Shown: piece after piece, positions 32,538 through 44,621 of the stretch
Layout of the letters: the number at the start of each line of letters is the position of its first letter
Position numbering within the stretch: position 1 is the stretch's first letter
Assembly: GCA_037447655.1 (NCBI GenBank)
Contig: JBBHKE010001656.1
Location: 126,001-190,000, forward strand
From: Zygnema cylindricum
Lineage: Eukaryota > Streptophyta > Zygnematophyceae > Zygnematales > Zygnemataceae
Reading direction: 5' to 3'
Length of the DNA: 64,000 nucleotides
Notes under the pieces: model-generated
Seen by the model: only the letters and a program-made list of their open reading frames with translations
Database searches by the model: none
What the model was told of the DNA's origin: nothing
Program-made: the position numbers and the translations under genes

Positions 32538-35500
32538 CTAGTCAATCTTTAATTTCAGACCACACTTCTCCCTGTAGAAAATTAGCTTAGGGGAAGGCAC
32601 AGGTTTGGTCATCATATCTGCTACCATCTCACTATCTGGTCGGTACTGTGAACTGATTATTTTGTTTTCTACTTTCTCTCTATCAAAGCTGAGTCTGATG
32701 TCCATGTGTTTGGCTTTAAAATGATGTTTAGGATTGGCAGAAATAGCGATTGCTGCCTGGTTATCACAATAACTTTTATACACACCACTCTTAAGGTGAC
32801 CAAGCTCACCAAGCAAAGACTTGATCCACATCAATTCTTTTACAGCAAAGCAAGAGGCCATATACTCAGCCTCCATGGTGGACTGAGCAATAACTTTTTG
32901 CTGTTTGCTACTCGAATAGCAAGCCCCATCACCCACATATAATACATATCCAGAAGTGCATCTCCTCATCGGAGCATCACCATAACTGGCATCACTCCAA
33001 GTAGTGATGTCAGTATTCTCCCCACCCAAATGCAACCATAGATCCCTAGTTCCAATGAAACATCTAAGGACACTCTTAGGTGCCTCCCAATCCCTCTTAG
33101 TGGGAGCATTTAGACTTCTACTCAGCACTCCTACAGCTGCAGCTAAATCCGGTCGGGTACAATTCATAAAATAGATTAGACTTCCCACTACTTGCCTGTA
33201 AGGAATAGTCTCCATGAACTTCTGTTCTTCAGGAGATAATTCCTCGTCTAAGACTATGACTCCTTCTTCCTCACTCCCCTCACTTCTCTTGTTCAACTCC
33301 ATTTGAGTTGTACAACTATTACCTTTATCCATTTGAAATTTTTCAAGCATGTTCCCTATTGCTTCATTTTGAGTCAATCTTATAATTTTTCTTTTTAGGT
33401 CTCTCTCTACTTGAATTCCCAAAATATATTTTGCTTCCCCCATATCCTTCATTTCAAATCTCCCCTTAAGATCGGTTTTCAGTTTATTAATTTTTTCCAT
33501 TGATTTACCTAAAACAAGCAAATCATCAACATAAATTGCAATAAATATAAAACCTTCCTCATCTTCGAAAACATAGATTGAGTGATCTAAGCTGATCCAG
33601 ATATATCCTAGACCGGTAAGAAACTCATCAAGCTTCTTATTCCACTGTCGAGGTGCCTGTTTCAAACCATAAAGAGATTTAATCAGGCGGCATACCTTAC
33701 TCTCCTCTCCTTCCTCCACAAACCCTTCGAGTTGTCGCATGAAGATCTCCTCTTCCAATTCTCCATGCAAAAAGGCTGTTTTGATGTCCATCTGGTGCAC
33801 TTCCATGTCTTCCGCTGGTGCCAGGCTGAGAAGTATGCGGACGGAGGGAAATCTGACCACTGGGGCAAAGGTTTCCTCGTAGTCAATTCCCTCCTTTTGT
33901 GTAAATCCCTTTGCCACTAATCGGGCCTTGTAGCGCTCAATTGTGTTATCTGGGTTCAATTTTAATTTGAAAACCCACTTACAACCGATTGGTTTTCGGT
34001 TTGGTGGACAATCCACCAGCTCCCAAGTATCGGCTGCCATAATTGAGGCCATCTCCTCATTGATGGCTGTCTTCCACCGATTTATTTCTAGACAAGTCAT
34101 CGCCTCTCCATAAGTTTGAGATTCATCTTGATGAGATAATTTAGTTACCTTGTTATTAACCTATTTTTCTTGCAGTCTTTTGCTACTTCTCCTTCCCCCC
34201 TCAAAAATTGAGGCCGGAATAGATGGTTCTTGTGAATTCTTTCGAACAAACTCGGCTTCTCCCCTATCCCTTGTTTCTGAATCAATTTCCACCACGTCTT
34301 CCGCTTCGGGTATAGTTGTCACTGGAGTTTCCACAGTCGAGTCCTTTTCGGTCTGATTTGTACCTGCAAGAATGTCATCTTCTCTAAAACCTGGATAGTT
34401 AGGAAGCTCAAAGTCATCGGAATTTTCTGACTCAAATCTGATTTTTACTGACTTTGTATATTTGAAGGGGTCCACAGACTTTCCTTCATCCATAACTACT
34501 AGATGCTTTACTAAGATTATATCTTCCTTATTTAGATCATAAACTCTATATCCTTTAACATCCTCATCATATCCTAATAAGTATCCCGGTTTTCCTTTAA
34601 GATCTAGCTTCCAAATAGACTGATCTGTATCTAGACTGAATACTTGACTGCCGAAAACCTTTAAGTGAGATATGTCTGGTTTCCGGCCTGTCAATCTCTC
34701 ATAAGGTGTTTGATCTTTTATAGCTGAAGTAAGAACTCTATTTTTTAGGTAATTAGCACAGTTCATTGCTTCTGCCCAAAACCTTTTTCCTATCTTCTTA
34801 TCTGACAACATTCTTCTAGCACTATCACTTAGTGTTCTATTTAACATTTCAGCTACCCCATTCTGTTCGGTGGTTTTTGGAACTGTCTTTTGGTGTTGAA
34901 CCCCATCTTCCCTTAGAAAATCCTCAAACTGGTTAGAAGTATACTCTCCACCATTGTCACTCCTTATTCTCTTGGTTGGAGTTTCATGGAGTTTTTTGCT
35001 CCATGCTTTATATTGTCTAAAACAATCCTGAGCTTCGGACATCTTTTTCAAAAAATACACTCGGGAATACCGAGACGAATCATCAGTGATAGTCATCATA
35101 AATCTCTTCCCCACCGGTGAGGGCACTTTAGCCGGTCCCCAAATATCTGTGTGTACTAGATCTAGAATTTTTTCTCCCTTATAGGTGGCTGTTTTAGGAA
35201 AGGGTAATCTCTGTGTTTTACCTTGTGCACATCCACTACAATCACTTATATTATCACTCTCACTGAACTTAATCCCTTCCACCACTCCCATCTTTTTCAT
35301 CTCTCTTAACTTGTCTAGATTCACATGCCCAAGCCTCTTATGCCACATCATAATATCATGAACACCAGCATAATAAAGTTTCTTCGTTTCATTACTTAAA
35401 ACCATTCTAAACATCCCATGGGTACCTTTCTCAGCAATGAAATAGACATCCTCCTCAAAACTAGCACTAAAGACTCCTTCCCTAGTGCTAGTAAAAAAAC

Positions 35501-36040
35501 TCTTATCATCTAATACGGATGTAAAGATAAGGTTTTTGTTCAGCTCCGGAATAAACAATACATCAGAGAATGTTACTATGGATGTCTTTCCTTCTACTAA
35601 CACTTTCAAATCTATCGATCCTTCAAGAGTAGTGGTGACTATCCTTCCATCCCCGTACTCTATCATTACGGTGGGAAACTTTCTTATCTTAGTGAACAGG
35701 TGCCTATCCTTACACATGTGCATGGAGGCACCTGAATCTACAATCCAACCAGCTTCACCTTTCAATCCACCGTAAGCACATTTATGCCTTCGTGGAATTT
35801 CGACCTCGTTTTTCGCCTCCAACTCCTCATCTAAAAGGAGCTCATTGTCCTCGTCCTCGGATTCTGCCTCATGTACGTGTGTCACAAGGGCCTTTTTCTT
35901 TCCTCTCAGGGTACCACCGGTTTGCCCCTCCTTTAACTGAAGCTCGGTTAGCTTAGGGCACTTTGCCATATAGTGCCGAGGTTTCTTACAAAATTGACAT
36001 AAAACTTTGGGAGCCCTTGGTCTGAACTCGTCAGTCTGAT
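32538..36040 (-). pseudogene. pol: gag C-terminus and complete pol of family A copy 2, one amber codon
   Basis: One reading frame of about 1167 codons, broken by a single TAG at 34163-34161 (a Gln codon in sister copies). Order: CCHC knuckle (CQFCKKPRHYMAKC, near 35985), protease WIVDSGAS (near 35745), integrase HHCC (WHKRLGH ... CSGCAQGK) with DIWGP, RSDNGGEYTS and EQNGVAE, then reverse transcriptase (QMDIKTAFLHGELEE, YVDDLLVL near 33530) and RNase H (WSDASYGDAP, STMEAEYMA, KHMDIRLSF), ending KLKID plus TAG. All catalytic motifs are recognisable. The best-preserved family A pol in the window. Upstream gag is cut by the nested element. Confidence 0.9.
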
Positions 36041-36044
36041 TTTT
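36040..36044. repeat. TTTTT target duplication of nested copy 3 (partner 42489-42493)
   Basis: Five T residues precede the 5' LTR and five follow the 3' LTR. Removing the insert rejoins copy 2 gag as in copy 4 (GTCTGATTTTTTTGCTC at about 14560). Confidence 0.85.
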
Positions 36045-37091
36045 TGTAGAAATTAATGGTTTTTAGTATTTTCTAGGTCTGAATAGAAATAAAGAAACCG
36101 AGGCAGTCTACCTCTATCTTCTCTCTCTCACTCTCAAACTTGTCGCAATCACTGAGAAATTCGAGAGGAAGCTAGAGCCATGGCTACCTAGGCTATCCTC
36201 AGGTTTACGGGAAATTTATATTAGTATAGGGATTAATTACTAAAAGGTATGTGCCGGCGACAGGATTTGATCCTGGTACCTGCCGGCCGTCAGATAGTAG
36301 ATAGCCGGTAGCCTTAGCCGCTAAGTCTAGAAGTAGTGTTACGTAGTATATTGTACGATAATTATTTAAACATGTACACGTAGGATAAGTCATTTAACTA
36401 TAACTGTTAACGGGATTAATAGATATGGTAGTTTAAAAGTACGAATTACGGTACGGATAAAAAATCAATACCGCGCATTGATTTCGTAAGCGAAACAAAT
36501 ACCGCGCATGTATTTATTACGGCTACGATCAAATCTGAGTTTAATCGGACGGCCGGAATTAGCGCCGAGATCGTGGAAGGAGAATTCGGCGGTTTGTGGG
36601 CATCGCCAGATCGGATGACACGTGGCGAAGTTACATTGGAGCGCGGCATCTCCGAGGATTAAAGGAGCGAATCCGGACATACCACGTGTCGACATTTAAG
36701 GCATGTCGTACAGTGTCCGTAAATAAAGTACACCGGCAGCTGTACTTTTGCGTACGGAAGTGTAATCTGATTGGTTCCGTTCATCAGTAGATAGAGTCTG
36801 TGAGAGAGATAGGACTTAGAAAAATTAGAAGATACGACCCTCTCTCCCAAAGAGCTTCTGTACAAAAGGTCAACTTTGACCCTCCATAACTTACTGCTCA
36901 GGGGAGCAAATTCAGAGATTCTTTTTGCTATCGACTTAGGGGAGTCTTATCTTCACAGGGGTGAAGGTGGTCAGAGTTTTTGTCTGCCAGGGTGGCAGTT
37001 ATTTTTGCTTAAACACAAAGGGGTCAGGATTATCCTAGAGGCTTCTTGGAAGCTGTCCACTTTGAGGACTTATGGAGGTCTCAGAGTTTCA
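36045..37091 (+). repeat. 5' LTR of family A copy 3
   Basis: 1047 bp, TGTAGAAATTAATGG to GTCTCAGAGTTTCA. The tRNA-like module is at about 36250-36335 (antisense). G-box pairs lie at 36616 (ACACGTGG) and 36681 (CCACGTGTC). Confidence 0.92.
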
Positions 37092-37106
37092 GATTATGGG
37101 CCCACC
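37092..37106 (+). promoter_or_regulatory. Half-tRNA(iMet) primer-binding site containing the gag ATG
   Basis: GATTATGGGCCCACC directly after the LTR, 14 of 15 bases complementary to the anticodon arm of plant initiator tRNA-Met. The gag ATG (37096-37098) lies inside and would pair with the CAU anticodon. Confidence 0.75.
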
Positions 37107-38196
37107 CTCTAGGGTACCAATCTTTAATTGAATTGGCTTCATATACTGGGAAAGTATGATGATAGGAGCTCTATGGGAAAAAAGGTTTTGGGGGATAGTG
37201 AGTGGACGATTGGGGCGTCCATCAAGTCTTGGAATTCCTCCAAGGTTTAAAGGAAGCAGATTCACCTGGAAAGAGGATTCACCTTTAACGGAGGAAACAA
37301 AGGAAGGAGAGGTGGTGGACAAAGGAAAGGAGAAGGAGGCGACCACACCAATAGCAACTAGTTTAGCATTCATGTCACCTATTCCGAGGAACGAGGAGAA
37401 TGATACTGAAACCTGGGACTTCAACAATATGGCGGCAAAGCACTTTATCCTATGCCATCTCACTCAAGGACTTGCATGTCCTCATTTGCAGGTAGCGAGG
37501 GCATCCGATCTTTGGATGGCTCTCATAGAGATGTACCGAAGTGGTACGATTCAGCAACAACAGTTGGCTGATCAGAAAGTTAAGGAGTATGTATACAAAG
37601 GGGGAAATATGTTGGATTTTTGCAATGAGCTTGCTACACTCTTCATGGAGCTAGAGAGTGCGGGAAAAGTTTTTAGTGAAAAAGAAAAGGTTAACTGTTT
37701 ACTAATAAAGTTACCTGATGAGTTCGAGAACATAGTCAACTGTGTGCAGGACTTGCCGAACTCAAGGTGGATATGAAACTCAGTGGTAGGGATGATTCTC
37801 GTTCGAGAGAATACGATTGAGATTCGAAGGGGAGGAAAGAGTAGCCAAGCCTTGGCAACAGCGACCGATTGGAGGAACAAGGATTCCCGGAAACCAGTCA
37901 GAAACTATGGGGGTAGGGAGCAGAAAAAACAGGTTGACGAGTTCGAACCAAGGGCTCCCAAAGGTTTATGTCATTTTTGTAAGAAACTGGGGCACTATAT
38001 GGCAGAGTGCACTAAGCTAACCGAGCTTCGGTTAAAGGAGGGGCAGACTGGTGGTAACCCGAGAGGAAAGAAAAAGGCCGTTGTCACACAGGTACTTGAG
38101 GCGGAATCCGAGGACGAGGACGATGAGCTCCTTTTGGATGAGGAGTTGGAGGCGAAAACTGAGGTTGAAATTCCACGAAGGCAAAAATGTGCTTAA
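37096..38196 (+). pseudogene. gag: gag region of family A copy 3
   Basis: Starts at the ATG in the primer-binding site (MGPPSRVPIFN...). The frame from 37156 to 37776 covers the capsid-like segment (EKRFWGIVSGRLGRPS ... ALIEMYRSGTIQQQQ ... LPDEFENIVN). It ends at TGA 37774-37776, where copy 5 has Trp. After that stop, the CCHC knuckle CHFCKKLGHYMAEC (near 37970-38010) and an acidic linker (ESEDEDDELLLDEE) follow, ending in TAA 38194-38196 at a Tyr codon. Confidence 0.85.
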
Positions 38197-41100
38197 GGTG
38201 GATTGAAAGGTGAAGCAGGCTGGATTATAGATTCTGGTGCCTCAATGCACATGTGTAAGGATAGGCACTTGTTCACTAAGATAAGAAAGATTCCCACCGT
38301 AGAGATAGAGTACGGGGATGGGAGGATAGTCACCACTACTCTTGTAGGATCGGTAGATCTGAAAGTGTTAGTAGAAGGAAATACATCCATATTAACATTC
38401 TCTGATGTATTGTTTATTCCGAAGCTAAACAAAAACCTTATCTCTACATCTGTATTAGATGATAAGGGTTTTTTTACTAGCACTAGGGAAGGAGTCTTTA
38501 CTGTTAGTTTTGAGGAGGATGTCTATTTCATTGCTGAGAAAGGTAGCCATGGGATGTTTAGGCTGATCTTAAGTAATGAAACGAAGAAACTTTATTATGC
38601 TGGTGTTCATGATATTATGATGTGGCATAAGAGGCTTGGGCATGTGAATCTAGATAAGTTAAGAGAGATGAAAAAGATGGGAGTGGTGGAAGGGATTTAG
38701 TTCAGTGAGAGTGATGATATAAGTGATTGTAGTGGGTGTGCTCAAGGTAAAGCACACAGATTACCCTTTCCTAAAACAACCACCTACAAGGGAGAAAAAT
38801 TTCTAGATCTAGTACACACAGATATTTGTGGACCGTCTAGAGTGCCCTCACCGAGGGGGAAAGAGATTTATGATGACTATAACTGATGATTGGGGTCGGT
38901 ATTCCTGGGTGTATTTTTTGAAAAACAAGTCAAAGCTGAGGATTGTTTTAGACAATATAAAGCATGGAGCGAAAAACTCCATGAAACTCTAATCAAGAGA
39001 GTAAGGAGTGACAATAGTGGAGAGTATACTTCTAACCAGTTTGAGGATTTTTTGAGGGAAGATGGGGTTCAACACCAAAAGACAGTTGCAGAAAATCCGG
39101 AACAGAATGGGGTAGCTGAAAGGTTAAATAGAACACTAAGTGATAGTGCTAGAAGTATGTTGTCGGATAAGAAGATAGGAAAAAGGTTTTGTGCAGAAGC
39201 AATGAACTGTGCTAATTACCTCAAAAATAGAGTTCTTACTTCAGCTATAAAAGATCAAACACCTTATGAGAGATGGACAGGCCGGAAACCAGACTTATCT
39301 CATTTAAAGGTTTCGGCAGTCAAGTATTCAGTCTAGATACAGATCGGTCTAATTGGAAGCTAGATCCTAAAGGAAAACCGGGATACTTATTAGGATATGA
39401 TGAGGATGTTAAAGGATATAGAGTTTATGATCTAGAAAGAGAAGATATAATCTTAGTAAAGCATCTAGTAGTTATGGATGAAGGAAAGTCTGTGGATCCC
39501 TTCAAATATACAAAGTCAGTAAAAATCAGATTTGAGTCAGAAAATTTTGATGACTTTGAGCTTCCTAACTATCCAGGTTTTAGAGACAATGACATTCTTG
39601 CAGGTACAAATCAGACTGAAAAAGACTCGGCTGTGGAAACTCCGGTGACAACTCTACCCGAAGCGGAAGACGTGGTGGAAATTGATTCGGAATCAAGGGA
39701 TAGGGGAGAAACCAAGTTTGTTCAAAAGTATCCACGAGAACCATCTATTCCGGCTTCACATTTTGAAGGGGGAAGGAGAAGTAGTAAAAGACTGTAAGAA
39801 AAACAGGTTAATAACAAGGTAACAAAACTATCTCATCAAGATGAACCTCAAACTTATGGAGAGGCGATGACTTGTCCAGAAAGAAATCGGTGGAAGACAG
39901 CCATCAATGAAGAGATGGCCTCAATTATGGCAGCCGATACTTGGGAGCTGGTGGATTGTCCACCTAACCGAAAACCAATCGGTTGTAAGTGGGTTTTCAA
40001 ATTAAAACTAAAACCCAGATAACAGAATTGAGCGCTACAAGGCCCGACTAGTGGCAAAGGGATTTACACAAAAGGAGGGAATTGACTACGAGGAAACCTT
40101 TGCCCCGGTGGTCAGATTTCCCTCTGTCCGCATACTTCTCAGCCTGGCAGCAGCGGAAGACATGGAAGTGCACCAGATGGACATCAAAACAACCTTTTTG
40201 CATGGAGAATTGGAAGAGGAGATCTTCATGCGACAACCCGAAGGGTTTGTGGAAGAAGGAGAGGAGAGTAAGGTATGCCGGCTGATTAAATCTCTTTATG
40301 GTTTGAAACAGGCGCCTTGACTGTGGAATAAGAAGCTTAATGGGTTTCTTACCAGTTTGGGATATATCCGGATCAGCTCAGATCACTCAACCTATGTTTT
40401 CGAAGATGAGGAAGGTTTTATATTTATTGCAATTTATGTTGATGATTTGCTTGTTTTAAGTAAATCAATGGAAAATTAATAAACCGAAAACCGATATTAA
40501 GGGGAGATTTGAAATGAAGGATATGGGGGAAGCAAAATATATTTTAGGAATTCAAGTAGGGAGAGACCGAAAAAGAAAAATTATAAAATTGACTCAAAAG
40601 GAAGCAATAGCGAACATGATTGAAAAATTTCAAATGGATAAAGCTAATAGTTGTACAACTCCAATGGAATTGAAGAAGGGAAGTGAGGGGAGTGAGGAAG
40701 AAGGAGTCATAATCTTAGACGAGGAATTATCTCCTGAAGAACAGAAGTTCATGGAGACTATTCGTTACAGGCAAGTAGTGGGAAGTCTAATCTATTTTAT
40801 GAATTGTACTCGGCCGGATTTAGCTGCAGCTGTAGGAGTGCTGAGTAGAAGTCTAAATGCTCCCACTAAGAAGGATTGGGAGGCAGCTAAGAGAGTTCTT
40901 AGATACTTGATAGGATCTAGGGATCTATGGTTGCATTTGGGTGGGGAGAATACTGACATCACTACTTGGAGTGATGCTAGTTATGGTGATGCTCCGATGA
41001 GGAGATGCACTTCTGGATATGTATTATATGTGGGTGATGGGGCTTGCTGTTGCACTAGCAAACAGCAAAAGGTTATTGCTCAGTCCACCATCGAGGCTGA

Positions 41101-41428
41101 GTATATGGCCTCTTGCTCTGCTGTAAAAGAATTGATGTTGGTCAAGTCTTTACTTGGTGAACTTGGTCATCTTAAGAGTGGTGTGCAGAAAATATTTTGT
41201 GATAATCAAGCAGCAATCGCTATTTCTGCCAATCCTAAACATCATTTTAAAGCTAAACACATGGACATTAGACTCTGCTTTGTTAGAGAGAAAGTAGAAA
41301 ATAAAATAATCAGTTTAGAGTACCGACCAGATAGTGAGATGGTAGCATATATGATGACCAAACCTGTGCCTTCCCCTAAGCTAATTTTCTGCAGGGAGAA
41401 GTGTGGTCTGAAATTAAAGATTGACTAG
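38197..41428 (+). pseudogene. pol: pol region of family A copy 3
   Basis: Protease IIDSGAS (near 38225), integrase HHCC and core (RSDNSGEYTS, where a conserved Gly is Ser; EQNGVAERLN), reverse transcriptase (QMDIKTTFLHGELEE; IYVDDLLVL near 40435) and RNase H (WSDASYGDAP, EAEYMA, KHMDIRLCFVREK) to KLKID plus TAG. Breaks: TAG 38698, shifts near 38860-38940 and 39312, TAA 39795 (Gln), a shift near 40012, TGA 40318 (Arg) and a shift near 40475. Confidence 0.9.
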
Positions 41429-41441
41429 AAAATAAGGGGAG

Positions 41442-42488
41442 TGTAGAAATTAATGGTTTTTAGTATTTTCTAGGTCTGAATAGAAATAAAGAAACCGAGG
41501 CAGTCTACCTCTATCTTCTCTCTCTCACTCTCAAACTTGTCGCAGTCACTGAGAAATTCGAGAGGAAGCTAGAGCCATGGCTACCTAGGCTATCCTCAGG
41601 TTTACGGGAAATTTATATTAGTATAGGGATTAATTACTAAAAGGTATGTGCCGGCGACAGGATTTGATCCTGGTACCTGCCGGCCGTCAGATAGTAGATA
41701 GCCGGTAGCCTTAGCCGCTAAGTCTAGAAGTAGTGTTACGTAGTATGTAGTACGATAATTATTTAAACATGTACACGTAGGATAAGTCATTTAACTATAA
41801 CGGTTAACGGGATACATAGATATGGTAGTGTAAAAGTATGAATTACGGTACGGATAAGAAATCAATACCGCGCATTGATTTCGTAAGCGAAACAAATACC
41901 GCGAATGTATTTATTACGGCTACGATCAAATGCGAGTTTAATCGGACGGTCGGAATTAGCGCCGAGATCGTGAAAGGAGAATTCGGCGGTTTGTGGGCAT
42001 CGCCAGATCGGATGACACGTGGCGAAGTTACATTGGAGCGCGGCATCTCTGAGGATTAAAGGAGCGAATCCGGACATACCACGTGTCGACATTTAAGGCA
42101 TGTCGTACAGTGTCCGTACATAAAGTACACCGGCAGCTGTACTTTTGCGTACAGAATTGTAATCTGATTCGTTCCGTACATCAGTAGATAGAGTCTGTGA
42201 GAGAGATAGGACTTAGAAAAATTAGAAGATAGGACCCTCTCTCCCAGAGAGCTTTTGTACAAAAGGTCAACTTTGACCCTCCATAACTTACTACTCAGGG
42301 GAGCAAATTCAGAGATTCTTTTTGCTATCGACTCAGGGGAGTCTTATCTTCACAAGGGTGAAAGTGGTCAGTGTTTTTGTCTGCCACGGTGGCAGTTATT
42401 TTTGCTTAAACACAAAGGGGTCAGGATTATCCTAGAGGCTTCTTGGAAGCTTTCCACTCTGAGGACTTTTGGAGGTCTCAGAGTTTCA
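41442..42488 (+). repeat. 3' LTR of family A copy 3
   Basis: 1047 bp, preceded by the polypurine tract AAAATAAGGGGAG. The tRNA-like module is at about 41648-41732 (antisense). Confidence 0.92.
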
Positions 42489-42775
42489 TTTTTCTGCTCC
42501 CTCCCCCCATAGTTTCCTACCGTTTTCCGAAAATCCTTGTTCCTCCAATCGGTCGCAGTTACTTAGGCTTGGCCACTCTTTCCTTCCCTTCGAATCTCAA
42601 TCCTATTCTCCCAAACGAGAATCATCCCTACCACTGAGTTACATATCCACCTTGAGTTTGGCAAGTCCTCCACACAGTTGACTATGTTCTCGAACTCATC
42701 GGGTAACTTCATCAGTAAACAGTTAACCTTTTCTTTTTCACTAAAATCTTTTTCCGCACTCTCTAGCTCCATGAA
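42489..42775 (-). pseudogene. gag: gag remnant of family A copy 2
   Basis: Part of the capsid-like segment (ELESAEKDFSEKEKVNC, LPDEFENIVN) and the region before the zinc knuckle, with a TAA near 42562. It was continuous with 36039 before copy 3 inserted. It is truncated at 42775, where a deletion joins it to the LTR. Confidence 0.8.
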
Positions 42776-43152
42776 CGTAAACAGTTATAGTTAAATGAAT
42801 TATCCTACATATTAATGTTTAATTAACTATCAAACCCTATAGTACGTAACACTAGATAAAGACTTAACGGCTAAGGCTACTGGCTACCGGCTGTCTGCTG
42901 TCCGGTAGGTACGAGGATCGAATCCTGTAGCCGGCACATACCTTTTAGTAAATAAACCCGTAACTAATATATAATCCCTGTAAACTTATGGATAGCCTAG
43001 GTAGCCATGGCTCTAGCTCCCTCTCCAATTTCACATTGACTACAACAAGTTTGAGAGTTGGAGAGAGAAGTTAGAGGTAGACTGCCTCGGCTTCTTTCTA
43101 TATTTCTATTTAGACCTAGAAAATACTTTAAATGAACCATTAATTTCTACAC
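42776..43152 (-). repeat. 5' LTR remnant of family A copy 2
   Basis: Only the first ~377 bp of the LTR remain, with the tRNA-like module at 42866-42940 (its outer stem is broken here). It matches 32150-32524. Confidence 0.8.
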
Positions 43153-43308
43153 GATCTGCATCTCCAGTGAATCTACCTCCAGTAAACCTTGGAGGTATCC
43201 CAAGACTGGATGGACGCCTCACCCGTCCACTCACTATTCCCCATACTTTCCCAGTATATAAAGCCAACTCCATTGAATATGGGCACCCTAGATGGTGAGC
43301 CCATAACC
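43153..43308 (-). pseudogene. gag: gag start of another family A element (stub)
   Basis: Contains the PBS GGTTATGGGCTCACC (43308-43294), the ATG inside it, and about 50 codons of degraded gag (PSRVPIFNG-like). It is cut where copy 2 begins. It belongs with the LTR 43309-44621. Confidence 0.7.
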
Positions 43309-44621
43309 TGCAACTTTGAGACCTCTATAGGACCTCAGAGTAGGCAGCTCACACGAAGCCTCTAAGATAACCTTGACCCTTTTCTGTTTCACCCCGAATT
43401 ACTGCCACCCTGGGAAACAAAAACTCTGACCACCTTAACCCTGAAACTCTATGTGCTCCATTGCCCACAGAAATCGCAGATCGAAAAGAAGCTAATCTAG
43501 ATACTACCGACTCTTAGTTGATATAAGCCCAAATCACTGACCCCTTGACAATCAAAAATCCATAATAACTTCATCCCCGTGAAATAAGACTTTATTTGTG
43601 CTCAGTTCCACCATAGAATGCAAAGTTAGAATATGAGTTTTGGACACATTCACCCACTTTGACTTTCCCTTAGTAATGCAGCCACCCTAGCATGCAAAAA
43701 ATCTGACCGACTACACCCCTATGTAACCTGGACTCCCCTAAGTCCGCAGAAAAAAGAATCACTAATAATGGTCTAGTAAATTGATAGTTATGAATGGTCA
43801 AAGATGACATTTTGTACAAGAGCTCTCTCCGAGAGAGGCTGCTACCTACTAAATTTTCTAAGTCCTATCTCTCTCTAAAACTCTATCTACTGAGGTATGG
43901 CACCAATCAAATTATTGTGTCGTTTAGAAAAGTACATGTGCCGGTGTATTTTCTGTACGACCATCGTACGACATGGCCAAAATGTCGACACATGTTATAT
44001 TCGGATTTGTTCTCGTAATCTTTGGAGTTGCCGCAATCCACAGTTGTTGCGCCACGTGTCACATGACGTGGCGATGATAGTAAAACGCCAAAAGTACATA
44101 TTCCGTGATCGCAGGGCCTATCTTGGCCGTCCGATCAAAACCGGATACAACTATAGTTGTTGAAAATATACGCGTGGTATTTGTTTCGTGTTCAAAACAA
44201 ATGCGAGGTATTTGTTTCATATAATACATTAAAAACGTACTAAAATTGTATCTTTGCATTACGTATCTATATCACGTTAAATGAACTAGTCTAGGTGTTA
44301 CAAAAAAAATATTTATCAAACCTACTATATCCTACCACTAATCCTAGACTTATAGGTTAAGGCTACCGGCTAATATGACGGACAACAGGTACCCGCATCA
44401 AATCTCGAGTCAAACAAACATTTTAGGTAAATCTATCAAGATTTGCCTTCCTGTCCTCTTTGGACAGCCTAGGCAGCCATGGATCTAACTCCTACTCAAG
44501 TCTTTAGTGACTACGACAAGTGTGGGGACTTGAGTGATGAGTTAGAGGCAAGTTGTCAGTGTCTCCTCTTTTGGATTTTATTTTATAATCTTTACACCAA
44601 GAAAATACTTAAATTTCAACA
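43309..44621 (-). repeat. Long-form LTR of the family A lineage
   Basis: 1313 bp, TGCAACTTTGAGACC to AAATTTCAACA on the + strand. It carries about 250 bp of extra sequence (43440-43740) shared with the solo LTR at 16736 and the copy 5 LTR, so it is a distinct LTR subtype. The tRNA-like module at 44345-44410 is degraded. Confidence 0.75.

Larger units (their letters stand above)
36045..42488 (+). mobile_element. Ty1/copia retrotransposon, family A copy 3 (nested)
   Basis: A 6444-bp full-length element inserted in the opposite orientation into the gag of copy 2. Both LTRs are 1047 bp (36045-37091, 41442-42488) and differ by only a few percent by eye. The TTTTT target duplication is intact. It is therefore younger than copy 2. 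The polyprotein is broken by five stops and several shifts. Confidence 0.92.
31469..43152 (-). mobile_element. Ty1/copia retrotransposon, family A copy 2 (interrupted)
   Basis: On the - strand the 3' LTR is 31469-32524. The internal region runs 32525-36039 and resumes at 42489-42775 after the nested copy 3. The 5' LTR remnant (42776-43152) holds only its first ~377 bp, fused directly to gag by a deletion. Pol is nearly intact. The 5' LTR end sits in the gag of another family A stub (43153-43308). Confidence 0.85.
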
